The notes: generated by a model from the letters alone, not told the origin. A DNA stretch of 64,000 nt from Halomonas halodenitrificans DSM 735 (GCF_000620045.1 NZ_KK211058.1:120953-184952), one strand, 5' to 3'. Positions 8,793 to 17,918 are shown, counted from the first letter of the stretch. Program-made: numbers and translations.

Positions 8793-9755
8793 TCAGCTTG
8801 ATCGCAGCTGCCTGGGCGAACAGCCGTAGCGTTGGCGAAACGCCCGGGAAAAGCCGGAGTTCGAGGTGAAGCCACAGGCCAGGCCGACCGTCAGCACATC
8901 AAGGTCGGTTTCCGTTAACAGGTAGTGCGCTCGCTGCAAGCGTAACCCCAGGTACCAGTCGTGAGGCGAGCGGCCGAGTTCTTGTTCAAAGATACGTTGC
9001 AACTGACGCAGCGATATCCCGCTGCGTCGTGCAATATCGGCCAGTGCCAGTGGCGCTTCCAGGTGACGCTCCATCAGGTCAACCGCTTCCACCAGCCGGG
9101 CATTGTGGGTATCAAGCCGTCGCGCCACGGTCATTCGTTGCTGGTCGTGACGCGTGCGCATACGCTCGTGGACGAGTTGTTCGGAAACGTCGATGGCCAA
9201 GCGCTGCCCGTGACGGCGAGCGATCACGTCCAGGGCCATGTCCATGGAGGCAGTGCCTCCTGCGCATGAAAAGCGTCGCGCACCGAGTTCAAACAGCTCG
9301 TTTGAGGTGGCGATCGACGGAAAGCGCTCCTTGAAGGACGGGAGACTCTCCCAGTGCAGCGTGACGCGCTCGCCGTTCAGCAGCCCCGCTTCCGCCAGCA
9401 GGAAGCACCCGGTATCAATACCACCCAGCGCGCAGCCGGCGACGTCGAGACGGTGAAGCCAGCGCTTCAGGGCGCGGCTCAGATGAAGCTCGGGATCGAA
9501 GCCGCTGCATAACGCCAGCGACGGAAGGTGGTGTATCGAATCGATGCTCTGATCGGTGAGTAGCGTCATGCCATTGGACGCGGTCACGGGGCCACCATCC
9601 TCGCTGATCAGCCGCCAGTCGAAGAGCGGGCGACCGCTGATACGGTTGGCGATTCGCAGCGGCTCGACTGCCGAAAAGAAGGCCATCATCGAGAAGTGTG
9701 GCAGAAGCAGGAAACCGACGAGCTCGGGAATTGGGCCGGAATAATCGAGGCGCAT
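8793..9755 (-). CDS. cdhR: GATase1/AraC-family transcriptional regulator of carnitine catabolism
   Basis: A 320-residue regulator with two parts. Residues 1-190 form a DJ-1/PfpI (class I glutamine amidotransferase-like) sensor domain, with the nucleophile-elbow-like ALCSGFD and DTGCFLL. Residues 215-318 form an AraC-type double HTH (ARRSGISLRQLQRIF, then TVGLACGFTSNSGFSRAF). This architecture is that of CdhR, ArgR and GbdR of pseudomonads. Convergent placement with a 1-bp gap to the cdh genes supports the role of carnitine-responsive activator. Its ligand cannot be read from sequence. Confidence 0.9.
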   Translation of the reverse strand: MRLDYSGPIPELVGFLLLPHFSMMAFFSAVEPLRIANRISGRPLFDWRLISEDGGPVTASNGMTLLTDQSIDSIHHLPSLALCSGFDPELHLSRALKRWLHRLDVAGCALGGIDTGCFLLAEAGLLNGERVTLHWESLPSFKERFPSIATSNELFELGARRFSCAGGTASMDMALDVIARRHGQRLAIDVSEQLVHERMRTRHDQQRMTVARRLDTHNARLVEAVDLMERHLEAPLALADIARRSGISLRQLQRIFEQELGRSPHDWYLGLRLQRAHYLLTETDLDVLTVGLACGFTSNSGFSRAFRQRYGCSPRQLRSS

Positions 9756-9771
9756 GGGCTTGGGCGTCAGG

Positions 9772-9802
9772 AAAAAAGGGCCTACAGCACTGCTGTAGGC
9801 CC
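9772..9802 (-). terminator. Rho-independent terminator downstream of tRNA-Arg
   Basis: A 12-bp palindromic stem (9778-9789 with 9791-9802) is followed on the minus strand by TTTTTT (complement of 9772-9777). It sits 10 nt past the tRNA 3' end and just before cdhR. Confidence 0.88.
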
Positions 9803-9812
9803 TTGTCTTGTC

Positions 9813-9889
9813 TGGCGCGCCCGGCAGGATTCGAACCTGCGACCCTCGGCTTCGGAGGCCGATACTCTATCCAACTGAGCTACGGGCGC
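9813..9889 (-). tRNA. tRNA-Arg (anticodon CCG)
   Basis: A full cloverleaf on the minus strand. The 7-bp acceptor stem pairs GCGCCCG with CGGGCGC, the D arm is AGCTCAGTTGGATAGAG, and the anticodon stem TCGGC/GCCGA holds loop CTCCGAA with anticodon CCG. The T arm is GCAGG-TTCGAAT-CCTGC and the CCA end is encoded (77 nt with CCA). It reads CGG codons. Confidence 0.96.
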
Positions 9890-10119
9890 ATAGCGCTTGA
9901 TGAAGCGGTCGGTATCGTAACCGGGGTAAGGACTCGTGTCCACCGCTCGTCGCCGTCTTCTGCCACGGGAGCGACAAACGGGTCGCTCGGCGTTTTCCTG
10001 AGGTTTGCGTTGTCGGTATACTAAGCCCCATTCTACAAATCTAGGCTGCCCAAGCCGCCATAGCGCCGGTGAGGCATCAGAAGCGAGATCGATTACAGAC
10101 CGTCATAGAGGTAGTGAAC

Positions 10120-11130
10120 GTGAAAACCAGCAAGCTGATCATGGGGTGTCTGGCCACCCTGGGCCTGACCGCCAGCGCCGCTACGGCCCTGGCACAAGAC
10201 GACGCCGAGCGTGACGCCATCGCCGAGCGCCTGAAGCCGGTGGGCGAGCTCTGTGTACAGGGCGAAGACTGCGGCTCCGCTAGTGCCAGCGCCGGCGCTG
10301 ACGACAGCGCATCCAGCGGTGGCGGCGGCGATATCGACGGTGCCGGCATCTACAACAACGTCTGCATGGCCTGTCACGAGACCGGTGCCGCCGGTGCCCC
10401 GGTCCGCGGCGACGAGGCGGCCTGGGCCGATCGTGTGGAGAAGGGCTTCGCGACCCTGCTGGACCACTCCATGAACGGCTTCAACGCCATGCCGGCACGC
10501 GGCGGCAACCCCAACCTCTCCGACGCCGAGATGGAGGCCGTCACCGCCTATATGGTGGAACCGGTGATGGACGTACCGGAGCTGGGTGGTGGTGACGAGG
10601 CATCTACCGAGGAATCGCCGGCCGAGGAAGGCACGACAGAGGCGGCCTCTTCCGAAGAGGATACCGATTCGGCGACCGACGCCGCTGCCCAGGAAGACGC
10701 CACCACCGCCGAGTCGGAAGAAGAGACCAGTGCCGAGTCGGCCGGTGACGCCACCGCCGATGACGCTGCTGCTGCCGATGACGCCTCCGCCGATGACGCC
10801 GCTGCTGCTGCTGCCGATGACGCCGCTGCTGCTGCTGCCGATGACGCCGCCGCCGATGGCACGGCAACCGAAGTCGCTGCCGCTGACCTTCCCGGTGCCG
10901 ACAAGATCGGTACCTGCGTGGCCTGCCATGGCCAGGACGGACACGGCACCGCACCGATGTATCCGAACCTCGCGGACCAGAATGTCGACTATCTGGTAAA
11001 CGCCCTGAAGGCCTATCGCGATGGCCAGCGCCAGGGCGGCATGTCGGCAGTCATGACCCCGATGGCAGCCTCCCTGTCCGATGAAGACATAACGGACATC
11101 GCTAACTACTACAACCAGCAGCCGCGCTAA
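10120..11130 (+). CDS. Di-haem cytochrome c with two domains joined by a long acidic Ala/Asp/Glu linker
   Basis: A 336-residue exported protein. GTG at 10120 is preferred: AGAGG lies 8 nt upstream and the signal peptide (MKTSKLIMGC... ending ALAQ) follows directly. Domain 1 (residues ~73-150) has CMACH (Cys82, Cys85, His86) and looks like cytochrome c5. Domain 2 (~255-334) has CVACH (Cys266, Cys269, His270) with a later Met-rich stretch, like the c4/c553 class. Between them lies ~100 residues of acidic, Ala-rich low complexity including DDAAAAA repeats. Probably a periplasmic electron carrier with a flexible tether. A TATACT hexamer at 10017-10022 may be the -10 element. Confidence 0.88.
   Translation: MKTSKLIMGCLATLGLTASAATALAQDDAERDAIAERLKPVGELCVQGEDCGSASASAGADDSASSGGGGDIDGAGIYNNVCMACHETGAAGAPVRGDEAAWADRVEKGFATLLDHSMNGFNAMPARGGNPNLSDAEMEAVTAYMVEPVMDVPELGGGDEASTEESPAEEGTTEAASSEEDTDSATDAAAQEDATTAESEEETSAESAGDATADDAAAADDASADDAAAAAADDAAAAAADDAAADGTATEVAAADLPGADKIGTCVACHGQDGHGTAPMYPNLADQNVDYLVNALKAYRDGQRQGGMSAVMTPMAASLSDEDITDIANYYNQQPR
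10759..10854 (+). repeat. In-frame tandem repeat in the cytochrome linker
   Basis: Two perfect 24-bp copies (10792-10815 and 10816-10839), beginning GATGACGCC followed by GCT triplets, are flanked by shorter degenerate copies (10759-10776, 10777-10791, 10840-10854). All units are multiples of 3 and encode DDAAA-type blocks, so copy-number change would alter linker length without a frameshift. Confidence 0.9.
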
Positions 11131-11204
11131 GCCGCCCCGGCGCCGATGCCACCCAGGCTTGAATGCACAGTCCTGGGTGGCGTCGGCTACCGATAACGAC
11201 CCGG

Positions 11205-13268
11205 CTAGCCGAGTAGCGAGCGCAGCCCGGCGATGGCGTCCTGCCCCCGGGCCTGCTTCTTCTCCGGATCCTCCCGGTCCGACCGTCCCTCCCACTCCAG
11301 ATCCGCTTCGGGCAACTCGTCCAGGAAACGGCTGGGGGCACAGTCCATCAGTTCGCCGTAGGTCTTGCGCTGGCGCGCCAGGGTCAACGTCAGGGTGCGT
11401 CGCGCCCGGGTGATGCCTACATAGGCCAGGCGCCGCTCTTCTTCCACCGTGCCCGCCTCGATGGCATTGCGGTGGGGCAGCAGCTCCTCCTCCAGGCCCA
11501 TCAGGTAGACATGGGGAAACTCGAGGCCCTTGGAAGCGTGCATGGTCAGCAGCTGAACGCGATCGGAGTCGTCCTCCTCGGCCTGCTGTTCGAGGATATC
11601 GCGCAGCACCAGCCGCGAGATGGCCGCCTCCACGCTATCGGTCTCGGTCTCCTCGGAGGCCGTGCTCTCCTCCGGGTCGGCTTCCATCGACTTCTCCAAC
11701 TGGTCGATCAGGATCCAGACGTTGGCCATGCGCCGCTCGGCGATGGTCGGGGCGCTGGCGTTCTGATAGAGCCAGGCCTCGTAGTCCATCTCACCCAGCA
11801 TGTCGCGAATGGCGGCGATGGCATCGCCGCCATCCATGCGCCGGCGCACGCCATCGATGAAGTGGGTAAACCGCCCCAGGCGCTCCACGGCCCTGGCCGG
11901 CAGCTGGTCGGCAAGGCCCAGTTCATGGCAGGCGGCGAACAGGGCGATGCCGCGTTCATTGGCGTAGTTGGCCAGCTTCTCCAGGGTACCGGGGCCGATC
12001 TCCCGGCGCGGCACATTGACGATACGCAGGAAGGCATTGTCATCCGCCGGGTTGATCAGCAGCCGCAAGTAGGCCATGGCATCCTTGATCTCGTTGCGCG
12101 AGAAGAAGGAGGTGCCCCCCGAGAGCTTGTAGGGAATCTGGTAGTGCTGCAGCTTGAGCTCCAGCAGCCGGGCCTGAAAGTTGCCGCGGTAGAGCACGGC
12201 GAAGTCACGCCACTCGGCGCGCTCCTTGATGCGCCGGGTGAGGATCTCGCTGGCCACCCGGTCCGCCTCGGCCTCCTCATGCCGGTTGACCACCACACGA
12301 ATCGGCGCGCCCTCGCCCATGTCCGACCACAGGGTCTTCTCGTAGACATGGGGGTTATTGCTGATCAGGGTATTGGCGGCACGCAGGATGGTGCCGGTGG
12401 AGCGATAGTTCTGCTCGAGCTTGATGACGTCCAGGCGCGGAAAGTCCTCACCCAGGGTGACCAGATTCTCGGGGCGCGCCCCGCGCCAGGCGTAGATCGA
12501 CTGATCATCGTCACCCACCACGGTAAAGGTGGCCCGCTCGGCCATCAGCAGCTTGACCAGCTGGTACTGGCTGACATTGGTATCCTGGTACTCATCCACC
12601 AGCATGTAGTGGATGCGCTTGCGCCAGCGCGCCAGGGCCTCGGGGTCATCGCGCAGCAGCACTACCGGCAGCAGAATCAGGTCATCGAAGTCCACCGCAT
12701 TGTAGGCCTTGAGGTGGCGGTTATAGGCCTCGTAGACCCGGGCGGCAAACAGCTCGTCCTCGTCGGCGGCATGGGACATCGCCTGGCCCGGCAGTATCAG
12801 GTCGTTCTTCCATTCGGAGATGCGATGCTGCACGGCATTGATCTGGTCGGCATCGACCTGGGCATCCTTGTGCATCAGGTCGCGTAGCAGCGCCTTGGCA
12901 TCCTCGGGATCAAACAGCGAGAAACCGGGGCGGTAGCCCAGCGCCTTGAGCTCGCGACGGATGATATTGAGTCCCAGGGTGTGGAAGGTGGAAACCGTCA
13001 ACCCGTGCCCTTCCTTGCCCTTGAGCATCCCCCCTACCCGCTCCTTCATCTCCCGGGCGGCCTTGTTGGTAAAGGTCACCGCGGCAATGCGGCGGGCGCT
13101 CATGCCGCAGACCTGAATCAGATAGGCGATCTTGGTGGTGATCACGCTGGTCTTGCCGGAACCGGCGCCGGCCAGCACCAGACAGGGGCCGTCGATATAG
13201 CGCACCGCCTCCTGCTGCCGAGGGTTAAGGCCGGCGAGGCGCTGCTGGATGGAGCTGGGGGCACTCAA
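11205..13268 (-). CDS. rep: ATP-dependent DNA helicase Rep
   Basis: A 687-residue SF1A helicase. Walker A is GAGSGKTS near residue 33, followed by VTFTNKAAREMKERV, the DEYQDTN motif II, GDDDQSIYAWRGA motif III, YRSTGTILRAAN motif IV, LLTMHASKGLEFPHV motif V and VGITRARRTLTLT motif VI. The start and internal sequence match E. coli Rep more closely than UvrD (GPCLVLAGAGSGKT, CGMSARRIAAVTF). Rep removes protein roadblocks ahead of the replisome and aids restart. A separate UvrD is encoded at 41.1-43.3 kb, so both paralogues are present. The trmL stop lies 5 bp downstream of its start region on the same strand. Confidence 0.95.
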   Translation of the reverse strand: MSAPSSIQQRLAGLNPRQQEAVRYIDGPCLVLAGAGSGKTSVITTKIAYLIQVCGMSARRIAAVTFTNKAAREMKERVGGMLKGKEGHGLTVSTFHTLGLNIIRRELKALGYRPGFSLFDPEDAKALLRDLMHKDAQVDADQINAVQHRISEWKNDLILPGQAMSHAADEDELFAARVYEAYNRHLKAYNAVDFDDLILLPVVLLRDDPEALARWRKRIHYMLVDEYQDTNVSQYQLVKLLMAERATFTVVGDDDQSIYAWRGARPENLVTLGEDFPRLDVIKLEQNYRSTGTILRAANTLISNNPHVYEKTLWSDMGEGAPIRVVVNRHEEAEADRVASEILTRRIKERAEWRDFAVLYRGNFQARLLELKLQHYQIPYKLSGGTSFFSRNEIKDAMAYLRLLINPADDNAFLRIVNVPRREIGPGTLEKLANYANERGIALFAACHELGLADQLPARAVERLGRFTHFIDGVRRRMDGGDAIAAIRDMLGEMDYEAWLYQNASAPTIAERRMANVWILIDQLEKSMEADPEESTASEETETDSVEAAISRLVLRDILEQQAEEDDSDRVQLLTMHASKGLEFPHVYLMGLEEELLPHRNAIEAGTVEEERRLAYVGITRARRTLTLTLARQRKTYGELMDCAPSRFLDELPEADLEWEGRSDREDPEKKQARGQDAIAGLRSLLG

Positions 13269-13273
13269 GGGGC

Positions 13274-13756
13274 TTACCTCATGATGTCTACCTCTGCCGA
13301 GCCGGCGAAGTCCAGCTGCCGCCAGGCTTCATAGACCAGCACCGCACAGGCATTGGAGAGATTCAGGCTGCGGCTGTCGGGCCGCATGGGGATTCGCAGC
13401 CGCTGGGCGTCGGGCAGGGCATCGAGCATCTCCCGGGGCAGACCGCGAGTCTCGGGGCCGAACACCAGGGCATCGCCGGCCCGATAATCGGGCTCATGGT
13501 AACCACGGCGCCCACGCGTCGATACCGCGAAGACACGCTCGGGCCCGGCCGCCTCGAGGTAGGCCGGCCAGTCACGGTGCACGCGCACCGCCGCCCACTC
13601 ATGGTAGTCGAGACCGGCGCGGCGCAGGCGCCTGTCATCGAGCTCGAAGCCCAGTGGCTCGATCAGATGCAGGTGAAAACCGGTATTGGCGCACAGCCGA
13701 ATCAGATTGCCGGTATTGGGGGGAATCTCGGGCTGAAACAGGACGACATGGAGCAT
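13274..13756 (-). CDS. trmL: tRNA (cytidine(34)-2'-O)-methyltransferase TrmL
   Basis: A 160-residue SPOUT-class methyltransferase. Features are the N-terminal FQPEIPPNTGNLIRLCANTG, the FGPETRGLP motif near residue 100, and the knot region RIPMRPDSRSLNLSNACAVLVYEAWRQ, all diagnostic of TrmL (YibK). It methylates the wobble 2'-OH in tRNA-Leu isoacceptors. It lies immediately upstream of rep on the same strand (5-bp gap), so the two are probably co-transcribed. Confidence 0.95.
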   Translation of the reverse strand: MLHVVLFQPEIPPNTGNLIRLCANTGFHLHLIEPLGFELDDRRLRRAGLDYHEWAAVRVHRDWPAYLEAAGPERVFAVSTRGRRGYHEPDYRAGDALVFGPETRGLPREMLDALPDAQRLRIPMRPDSRSLNLSNACAVLVYEAWRQLDFAGSAEVDIMR

Positions 13757-13790
13757 GGCTTATCCGCTGTGAGACCCGATGGAATGCAGA

Positions 13791-13811
13791 CGGGCCCCAT
13801 GCCGGGGCCCG
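13791..13811 (-). terminator. Hairpin downstream of the yfaZ-like gene
   Basis: A perfect 8-bp GC stem (13791-13798 with 13804-13811, loop ATGCC) lies 24 bp past the yfaZ-like stop on the minus strand and before trmL. There is no T-tract, so termination may be partial. Confidence 0.45.
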
Positions 13812-13834
13812 CATTCATCGGCGCAGAAGGACAA

Positions 13835-14392
13835 TCAGAAACGCAGACGAACACCGGCCTGGGCACCGCGATCCAGGGTACGGCTGCCACGCTCTTCATC
13901 GAAGTCGGCATCCAGCTGACGCAGTCCGAGATAACCATCCACGTTGGGGGTGAAGGCATAGCGAGCACGCAGGCCGACTTCATAGCCTTCCTCCAGCTCG
14001 CTGGTGGTCATGGCGTCGGGCGTATAGTAACCATAACCACCCAGCGAGACCGCCGGCATATTGGGCAGGTAGACATACCCGTAACCACCGAGACCCAGGC
14101 CGCCGCCATCGCCGATATCGGTGTCATACTGGGTCCAGCGGGCACCGACGCCCAACTCACGGCGTGAGGTGTGCTGGCTACCCATCAACTGGGCGTGATA
14201 GACGGTCGCATCCTCGCGATAATCGCTGTTCGTCACGCCGCCGCCGAGCTGAATGCCCTTCACCAGCTCACCAGCCGCCTCGAACTGAACGGCATCCGAC
14301 CCCAGATTGAGGTCCAGGCTAGCGGCCTGAACGGCGCCGAAGCTGGCTATCAGCACCAGACACGCCAGCAGCGTCTGTCTCGATCTCATCAT
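13835..14392 (-). CDS. yfaZ: YfaZ-like outer membrane beta-barrel protein
   Basis: A 185-residue exported protein with a signal peptide (LLACLVLIASFGAVQAA). The mature part is made of alternating short beta strands rich in Gly, Tyr and Leu (GGGLGLGGYGYVYLP, VSLGGYGYYTPD) and ends in a C-terminal Phe (VRLRF), a hallmark of barrels inserted by BamA. This pattern matches the YfaZ family, whose function is unknown. The start at 14392 has AGGA about 5 nt upstream; the next codon is also ATG, and a GTG or ATG further upstream is less likely. It stands alone between trmL and pyrE. Confidence 0.75.
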   Translation of the reverse strand: MMRSRQTLLACLVLIASFGAVQAASLDLNLGSDAVQFEAAGELVKGIQLGGGVTNSDYREDATVYHAQLMGSQHTSRRELGVGARWTQYDTDIGDGGGLGLGGYGYVYLPNMPAVSLGGYGYYTPDAMTTSELEEGYEVGLRARYAFTPNVDGYLGLRQLDADFDEERGSRTLDRGAQAGVRLRF

Positions 14393-14458
14393 GCTTATCC
14401 TGTCCTGTGCCGTCGGCACATCCTGTATGGCTCTTGTAGAGCTTAGCGCAATCGGCGA

Positions 14459-15148
14459 TCACGCCACAGTGGAAACGCCATATCGAGAGCGGTAGTCGCG
14501 AATGGCGGCGGCGTAGCCACGCAGCGAATCACCGGCATGCTCTTCAAGGTAGGTCAAGACCATGTCCAGCGTCACGATGCTGACGACCGGCATGGCATAG
14601 CGAGCCTCGACTTCCTGAATGGCACTCAGGCCCTTGTCGTCGACCTTGTCACTGCCGCGCTCCTGACGGTCGAGGGCAATCACCACCCCGGCGGCCCGGG
14701 CCCCGGCCCCATCGATCAGCGTCATCACCTCGCGAATCGCGGTACCGGCAGTGATCACGTCATCGATGATGAGAATATTGCCGGCCAGCTCGGCACCGAC
14801 GATGGTGCCGCCTTCGCCATGAGCCTTGGCCTCCTTGCGATTGAAGGCATAGGGCAGGTCACGACCGTGGTGGTCAGCCAGCGCCACGGCGGTGGTGGCA
14901 GCCAGGGGAATGCCCTTGTAGGCGGGGCCGAAGAGCACATCGCATTGCGGGGCACGCTCGGCGATGGCGCGGGCATAGAAGCGTCCCAGGCGGGCCAGGG
15001 CGGCGCCGGTGCGAAATAGTCCGGCGTTGAAGAAATAGGGGCTGACGCGGCCGGACTTGAGGGTGAACTCACCGAAGCGCAACACGCCCTGGTCGATGGC
15101 AAACTCGATGAACTCACGCTGGTAGGGCTGCATGTGCTGATTTGCCAC
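14459..15148 (-). CDS. pyrE: Orotate phosphoribosyltransferase
   Basis: A 229-residue PRTase. The PRPP-binding motif [14 protein letters not shown] lies in the middle, with [11 protein letters not shown] and [13 protein letters not shown], exactly as in E. coli PyrE. It makes orotidine monophosphate in pyrimidine synthesis. The GTG at 15148 is chosen because AGGAGG lies 4 nt upstream; the family-typical start [12 protein letters not shown] would be the ATG at 15133, but that has no ribosome site at proper distance. The gene is divergent from crc, the same neighbourhood as in Pseudomonas. Confidence 0.94.
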   Translation of the reverse strand: MANQHMQPYQREFIEFAIDQGVLRFGEFTLKSGRVSPYFFNAGLFRTGAALARLGRFYARAIAERAPQCDVLFGPAYKGIPLAATTAVALADHHGRDLPYAFNRKEAKAHGEGGTIVGAELAGNILIIDDVITAGTAIREVMTLIDGAGARAAGVVIALDRQERGSDKVDDKGLSAIQEVEARYAMPVVSIVTLDMVLTYLEEHAGDSLRGYAAAIRDYRSRYGVSTVA

Positions 15149-15239
15149 GGGGCCTCCTATCACATTTATTGGCCTTGGCCATTTACCCATACGTCGAAAC
15201 GTCGGGTATCATACACGCGCGACGGAAAAGGGACCACGT

Positions 15240-16007
15240 ATGAAAATAGCAACCATCAACGTCAACGGCATCCGTGAGGCCGTGGGACGCGGTTTTCTCG
15301 ACTGGCTGGCCAATCAGGACGCCGATGTCGTCTGTGTCCAGAATCTCAAGGCCAAGAGCTTCGAACTGGACGACAGCATCCTCTACCCGGAAGGCTACGA
15401 GGGATACTTCCTCGATGCCGAGCAGGATGGCTTCTCCGGTGTGGGGCTCTACTGCCGAAAGATTCCCAAGGCCATCATGTACGGGCTGGGCTTTCCCCAG
15501 TGCGATCATGAGGCGCGCTTTTTGCAGGCCGACTATGACCGCTTCAGCATCGCCAGCTTCCTGATGCCCGACGGCAGCGACCCCGCCGCCAAGCAGACCT
15601 TCATGGCCCAGTATCAGGAGTACCTGAGCAAGATGGCCCGCAAGCGCCGCGAGTACATCATCTGCGGCACCTGGCATGTTGCCCACAAGACCATCGACCT
15701 GGAGAACTGGGCCGACAACCAGGGAACCCCGGGGTTCACCCCCGAGGAGCGCGCCTGGATGGACCAGGTATTCGGCCCCACCGGCTTTATCGACACCTTC
15801 CGCGAGATCAACCGCGATGCCGGTGAATATACCTGGTGGCCCAAGCTCGACCAGGAAATATCGCGGTCTCGCCAGGAGGGCTGGCGCGTCGACTACCAGG
15901 TGGTGGGGCCCAACTTCCGCCGTCACGTGGTGGATGCCTGGATCGACTACGATGCCACCTTCTCGGAGTTCGCGCCGCTGATCATCGAGTACGACCTGCC
16001 GCTCTAA
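15240..16007 (+). CDS. crc: Catabolite repression control protein Crc (catalytically dead exonuclease III fold)
   Basis: A 255-residue protein of the exonuclease III/APE fold that would normally be called XthA. The active site is lost: the metal-binding Glu of 'LQETK' is Asn35 (VQNLKAK), the Asp and Asn of 'GDWN' are Thr144 and His146 (CGTWHVAH), and the C-terminal 'SDHxP' His is gone (FSEFAP). These are the changes seen in Pseudomonas Crc, which also shares REYIxCG, FGxxGxxD and WRxDYQVxxP. Crc works with Hfq to repress translation of catabolic mRNAs. The divergent pyrE neighbour is the classic crc-pyrE arrangement. Confidence 0.9.
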   Translation: MKIATINVNGIREAVGRGFLDWLANQDADVVCVQNLKAKSFELDDSILYPEGYEGYFLDAEQDGFSGVGLYCRKIPKAIMYGLGFPQCDHEARFLQADYDRFSIASFLMPDGSDPAAKQTFMAQYQEYLSKMARKRREYIICGTWHVAHKTIDLENWADNQGTPGFTPEERAWMDQVFGPTGFIDTFREINRDAGEYTWWPKLDQEISRSRQEGWRVDYQVVGPNFRRHVVDAWIDYDATFSEFAPLIIEYDLPL

Positions 16008-16041
16008 GCCCCTCTCCGTCGCCGTTCCGGTCTATCGAAAC

Positions 16042-16075
16042 GCACAGTGCCGGCCATCATTGGCCGGCACTGTGC
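16042..16075. terminator. Bidirectional hairpin between crc and rph
   Basis: A perfect 15-bp stem (16042-16056 with 16061-16075, loop TCAT) lies between the convergent crc and rph stops. It is followed by GTTTCG on the minus side and ATTAGTG on the plus side. Confidence 0.85.
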
Positions 16076-16096
16076 ATTAGTGAGAGGTCGCCGCTA

Positions 16097-16834
16097 TCAG
16101 CGGGGGATACCCAGCGATTCGCGCTGATGGTCGAACAGCTGCACGCCGGCATTCTCGGCCAGCTCCAGCATGGCATTGAGCTCGGTGCGGCTGAAGGCAC
16201 CCTTCTCGGCGGTGCCCTGCACCTCGATCAGGCTGCCTCCCTCGGTCATCACCACGTTCATGTCGGTGTCGGCGCCGCTGTCCTCGGGGTAGTCCAGATC
16301 CACCACCGGCACTCCCTTGAAGATGCCCACCGATACCGAGCTGACCAGCTGCTTGAAGGGATCCCCCTTGATCAGCTTGTTGCGCTGCAGGTAACGAATG
16401 GCATCCATCAGCGCCACACAACCGCCGGTGATGGACGCGGTGCGCGTGCCGCCATCGGCCTGGATCACATCACAGTCCACGGTAATGGTGAATTCACCCA
16501 GCTTCTTGAGATTGACCGCCGCCCGCAGCGAGCGACCGATCAGACGCTGGATCTCCAGGGTGCGACCGCCCTGCTTGCCACGCGCGGCCTCACGTCCTCC
16601 GCGGGTATGAGTGGCCCGGGGCAGCATGCCGTACTCGGCGGTGACCCAGCCCTGTCCCTTGCCGCGCAACCAGCGCGGCACACCGGGCTCGACGCTGGCG
16701 TTGCACAGCACCTTGGTATCACCGAACTCCACCAGCACCGAACCTTCGGCATGGCGAGTGTAGTCGCGGGTCAGGCGGATCTCGCGGGGGGCTTCGGGTG
16801 CACGCCCGCTGGGGCGTCGAAAATCGTTGGCCAT
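16097..16834 (-). CDS. rph: Ribonuclease PH
   Basis: A 245-residue phosphorolytic 3'-5' exoribonuclease. Diagnostic segments include [20 protein letters not shown] at the N-terminus, [17 protein letters not shown] near residue 60, the phosphate-binding RSLRAAVNL, and [19 protein letters not shown]. It trims tRNA 3' ends and degrades structured RNAs. It is convergent with crc and divergent from yicC, which is the common rph-yicC neighbourhood. Confidence 0.97.
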   Translation of the reverse strand: MANDFRRPSGRAPEAPREIRLTRDYTRHAEGSVLVEFGDTKVLCNASVEPGVPRWLRGKGQGWVTAEYGMLPRATHTRGGREAARGKQGGRTLEIQRLIGRSLRAAVNLKKLGEFTITVDCDVIQADGGTRTASITGGCVALMDAIRYLQRNKLIKGDPFKQLVSSVSVGIFKGVPVVDLDYPEDSGADTDMNVVMTEGGSLIEVQGTAEKGAFSRTELNAMLELAENAGVQLFDHQRESLGIPR

Positions 16835-16987
16835 GGTGCCTCGTCGTTGACAGAAAATAAGAAATGCCTGGGTTTCGGCTGGCAGCCATTCTACACGCTT
16901 GGCCCGGAGCTGACGGCGAATCGGTTACACTCCTGCCTGTTCATTCCACGCGCCACCCCTTAGACCAGCCATCCCGGGAGCCCTGCC

Positions 16988-17851
16988 ATGGTTCACAGCA
17001 TGACCGCCTTCGCCCGCCAGGAACACGCCGCCGCCTGGGGCAGCCTGCAGCTTGAATTGCGCTCGGTGAATCAGCGTTACCTGGAGCCCCACTTTCGCCT
17101 GCCGGAGAGCCTGCGCGACCTGGAGCCGACCTTCCGTGAGACGCTGCGCACCCGTCTGGCGCGGGGCAAGGTCGAGGTCAGCCTGCGCTTCGAGGCCTCC
17201 GGCGACAGCGCCGGACTCGCCGTCAATCGGGCACGGCTCACCGAGCTCGCCCGGGCCCTCGGTGAGGTGCGCCAGGCGGTGGAGGAGGCGACCCCACCCG
17301 ACGCCCTGGCCCTACTCGACTACCCCGGCGTACTGGAGAATCGCGGCCCCGACACCGCAACGGTCAAGGAAGCCGCCATGGCCCTGTTCGAACGCGCCCT
17401 CGACGACCTTATCGCCGGCCGCGCCCGGGAGGGCGACAAGCTCGCCGAGCTGATCGGTGATCGACTCGCCGGCATCGAGGCCCAGGTGGCCGAGGTACGC
17501 ACCCTGATGCCACAGATCCTCGAGCGTCAGCGCGCCCAGCTGCTCGAGCGGCTGGAAGAAGTCGCCTCCGGCCTCGACCCTCAGCGCCTGGAGGCGGAGC
17601 TCACCCTGCTGGCCAACAAGGCCGACGTCGACGAAGAGCTCGACCGTCTGGCCACTCATGTCGCCGAGGTAAGGCGCCAGCTCGATCAGAAGGGCCCGGT
17701 GGGCCGGCGCCTCGACTTCCTGATGCAGGAGCTCAACCGCGAGGCCAACACCCTGTCGTCGAAATCGGTGGTGGCCGAGAGCACCCGCTGCGCCGTCGAG
17801 CTCAAGGTATTGATCGAGCAGATGCGTGAGCAGATCCAGAATATCGAGTAA
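16988..17851 (+). CDS. yicC: YicC family endoribonuclease
   Basis: A 287-residue protein starting MVHSMTAFARQE, the conserved YicC N-terminus, preceded by GGGAG. The C-terminal DUF1732 region ends with KGPVGRRLDFLMQELNREANTLSSKS, the family signature. Between them are long helices (residues 150-235). E. coli YicC is a recently characterised endoribonuclease acting on some small RNAs. It is divergent from rph across 153 bp and followed by a strong terminator. Confidence 0.93.
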   Translation: MVHSMTAFARQEHAAAWGSLQLELRSVNQRYLEPHFRLPESLRDLEPTFRETLRTRLARGKVEVSLRFEASGDSAGLAVNRARLTELARALGEVRQAVEEATPPDALALLDYPGVLENRGPDTATVKEAAMALFERALDDLIAGRAREGDKLAELIGDRLAGIEAQVAEVRTLMPQILERQRAQLLERLEEVASGLDPQRLEAELTLLANKADVDEELDRLATHVAEVRRQLDQKGPVGRRLDFLMQELNREANTLSSKSVVAESTRCAVELKVLIEQMREQIQNIE

Positions 17852-17918
17852 GCGAGGGCGCTTCGCCTCCTAATCACTCTGCTCTATACTGACGTTCTTC
17901 TGACTTTCGTTTCCCCTC

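Noticed and set aside
10093..11295. A 400-codon minus-strand frame opposite the cytochrome gene
   Set aside because: Antisense of the repetitive linker giving Gly/Ser/Val repeats; the plus-strand gene has two haem motifs and a signal peptide.
15240..16007. Active exonuclease III (xthA)
   Set aside because: The catalytic residues are all replaced, and the pattern and locus fit Crc.
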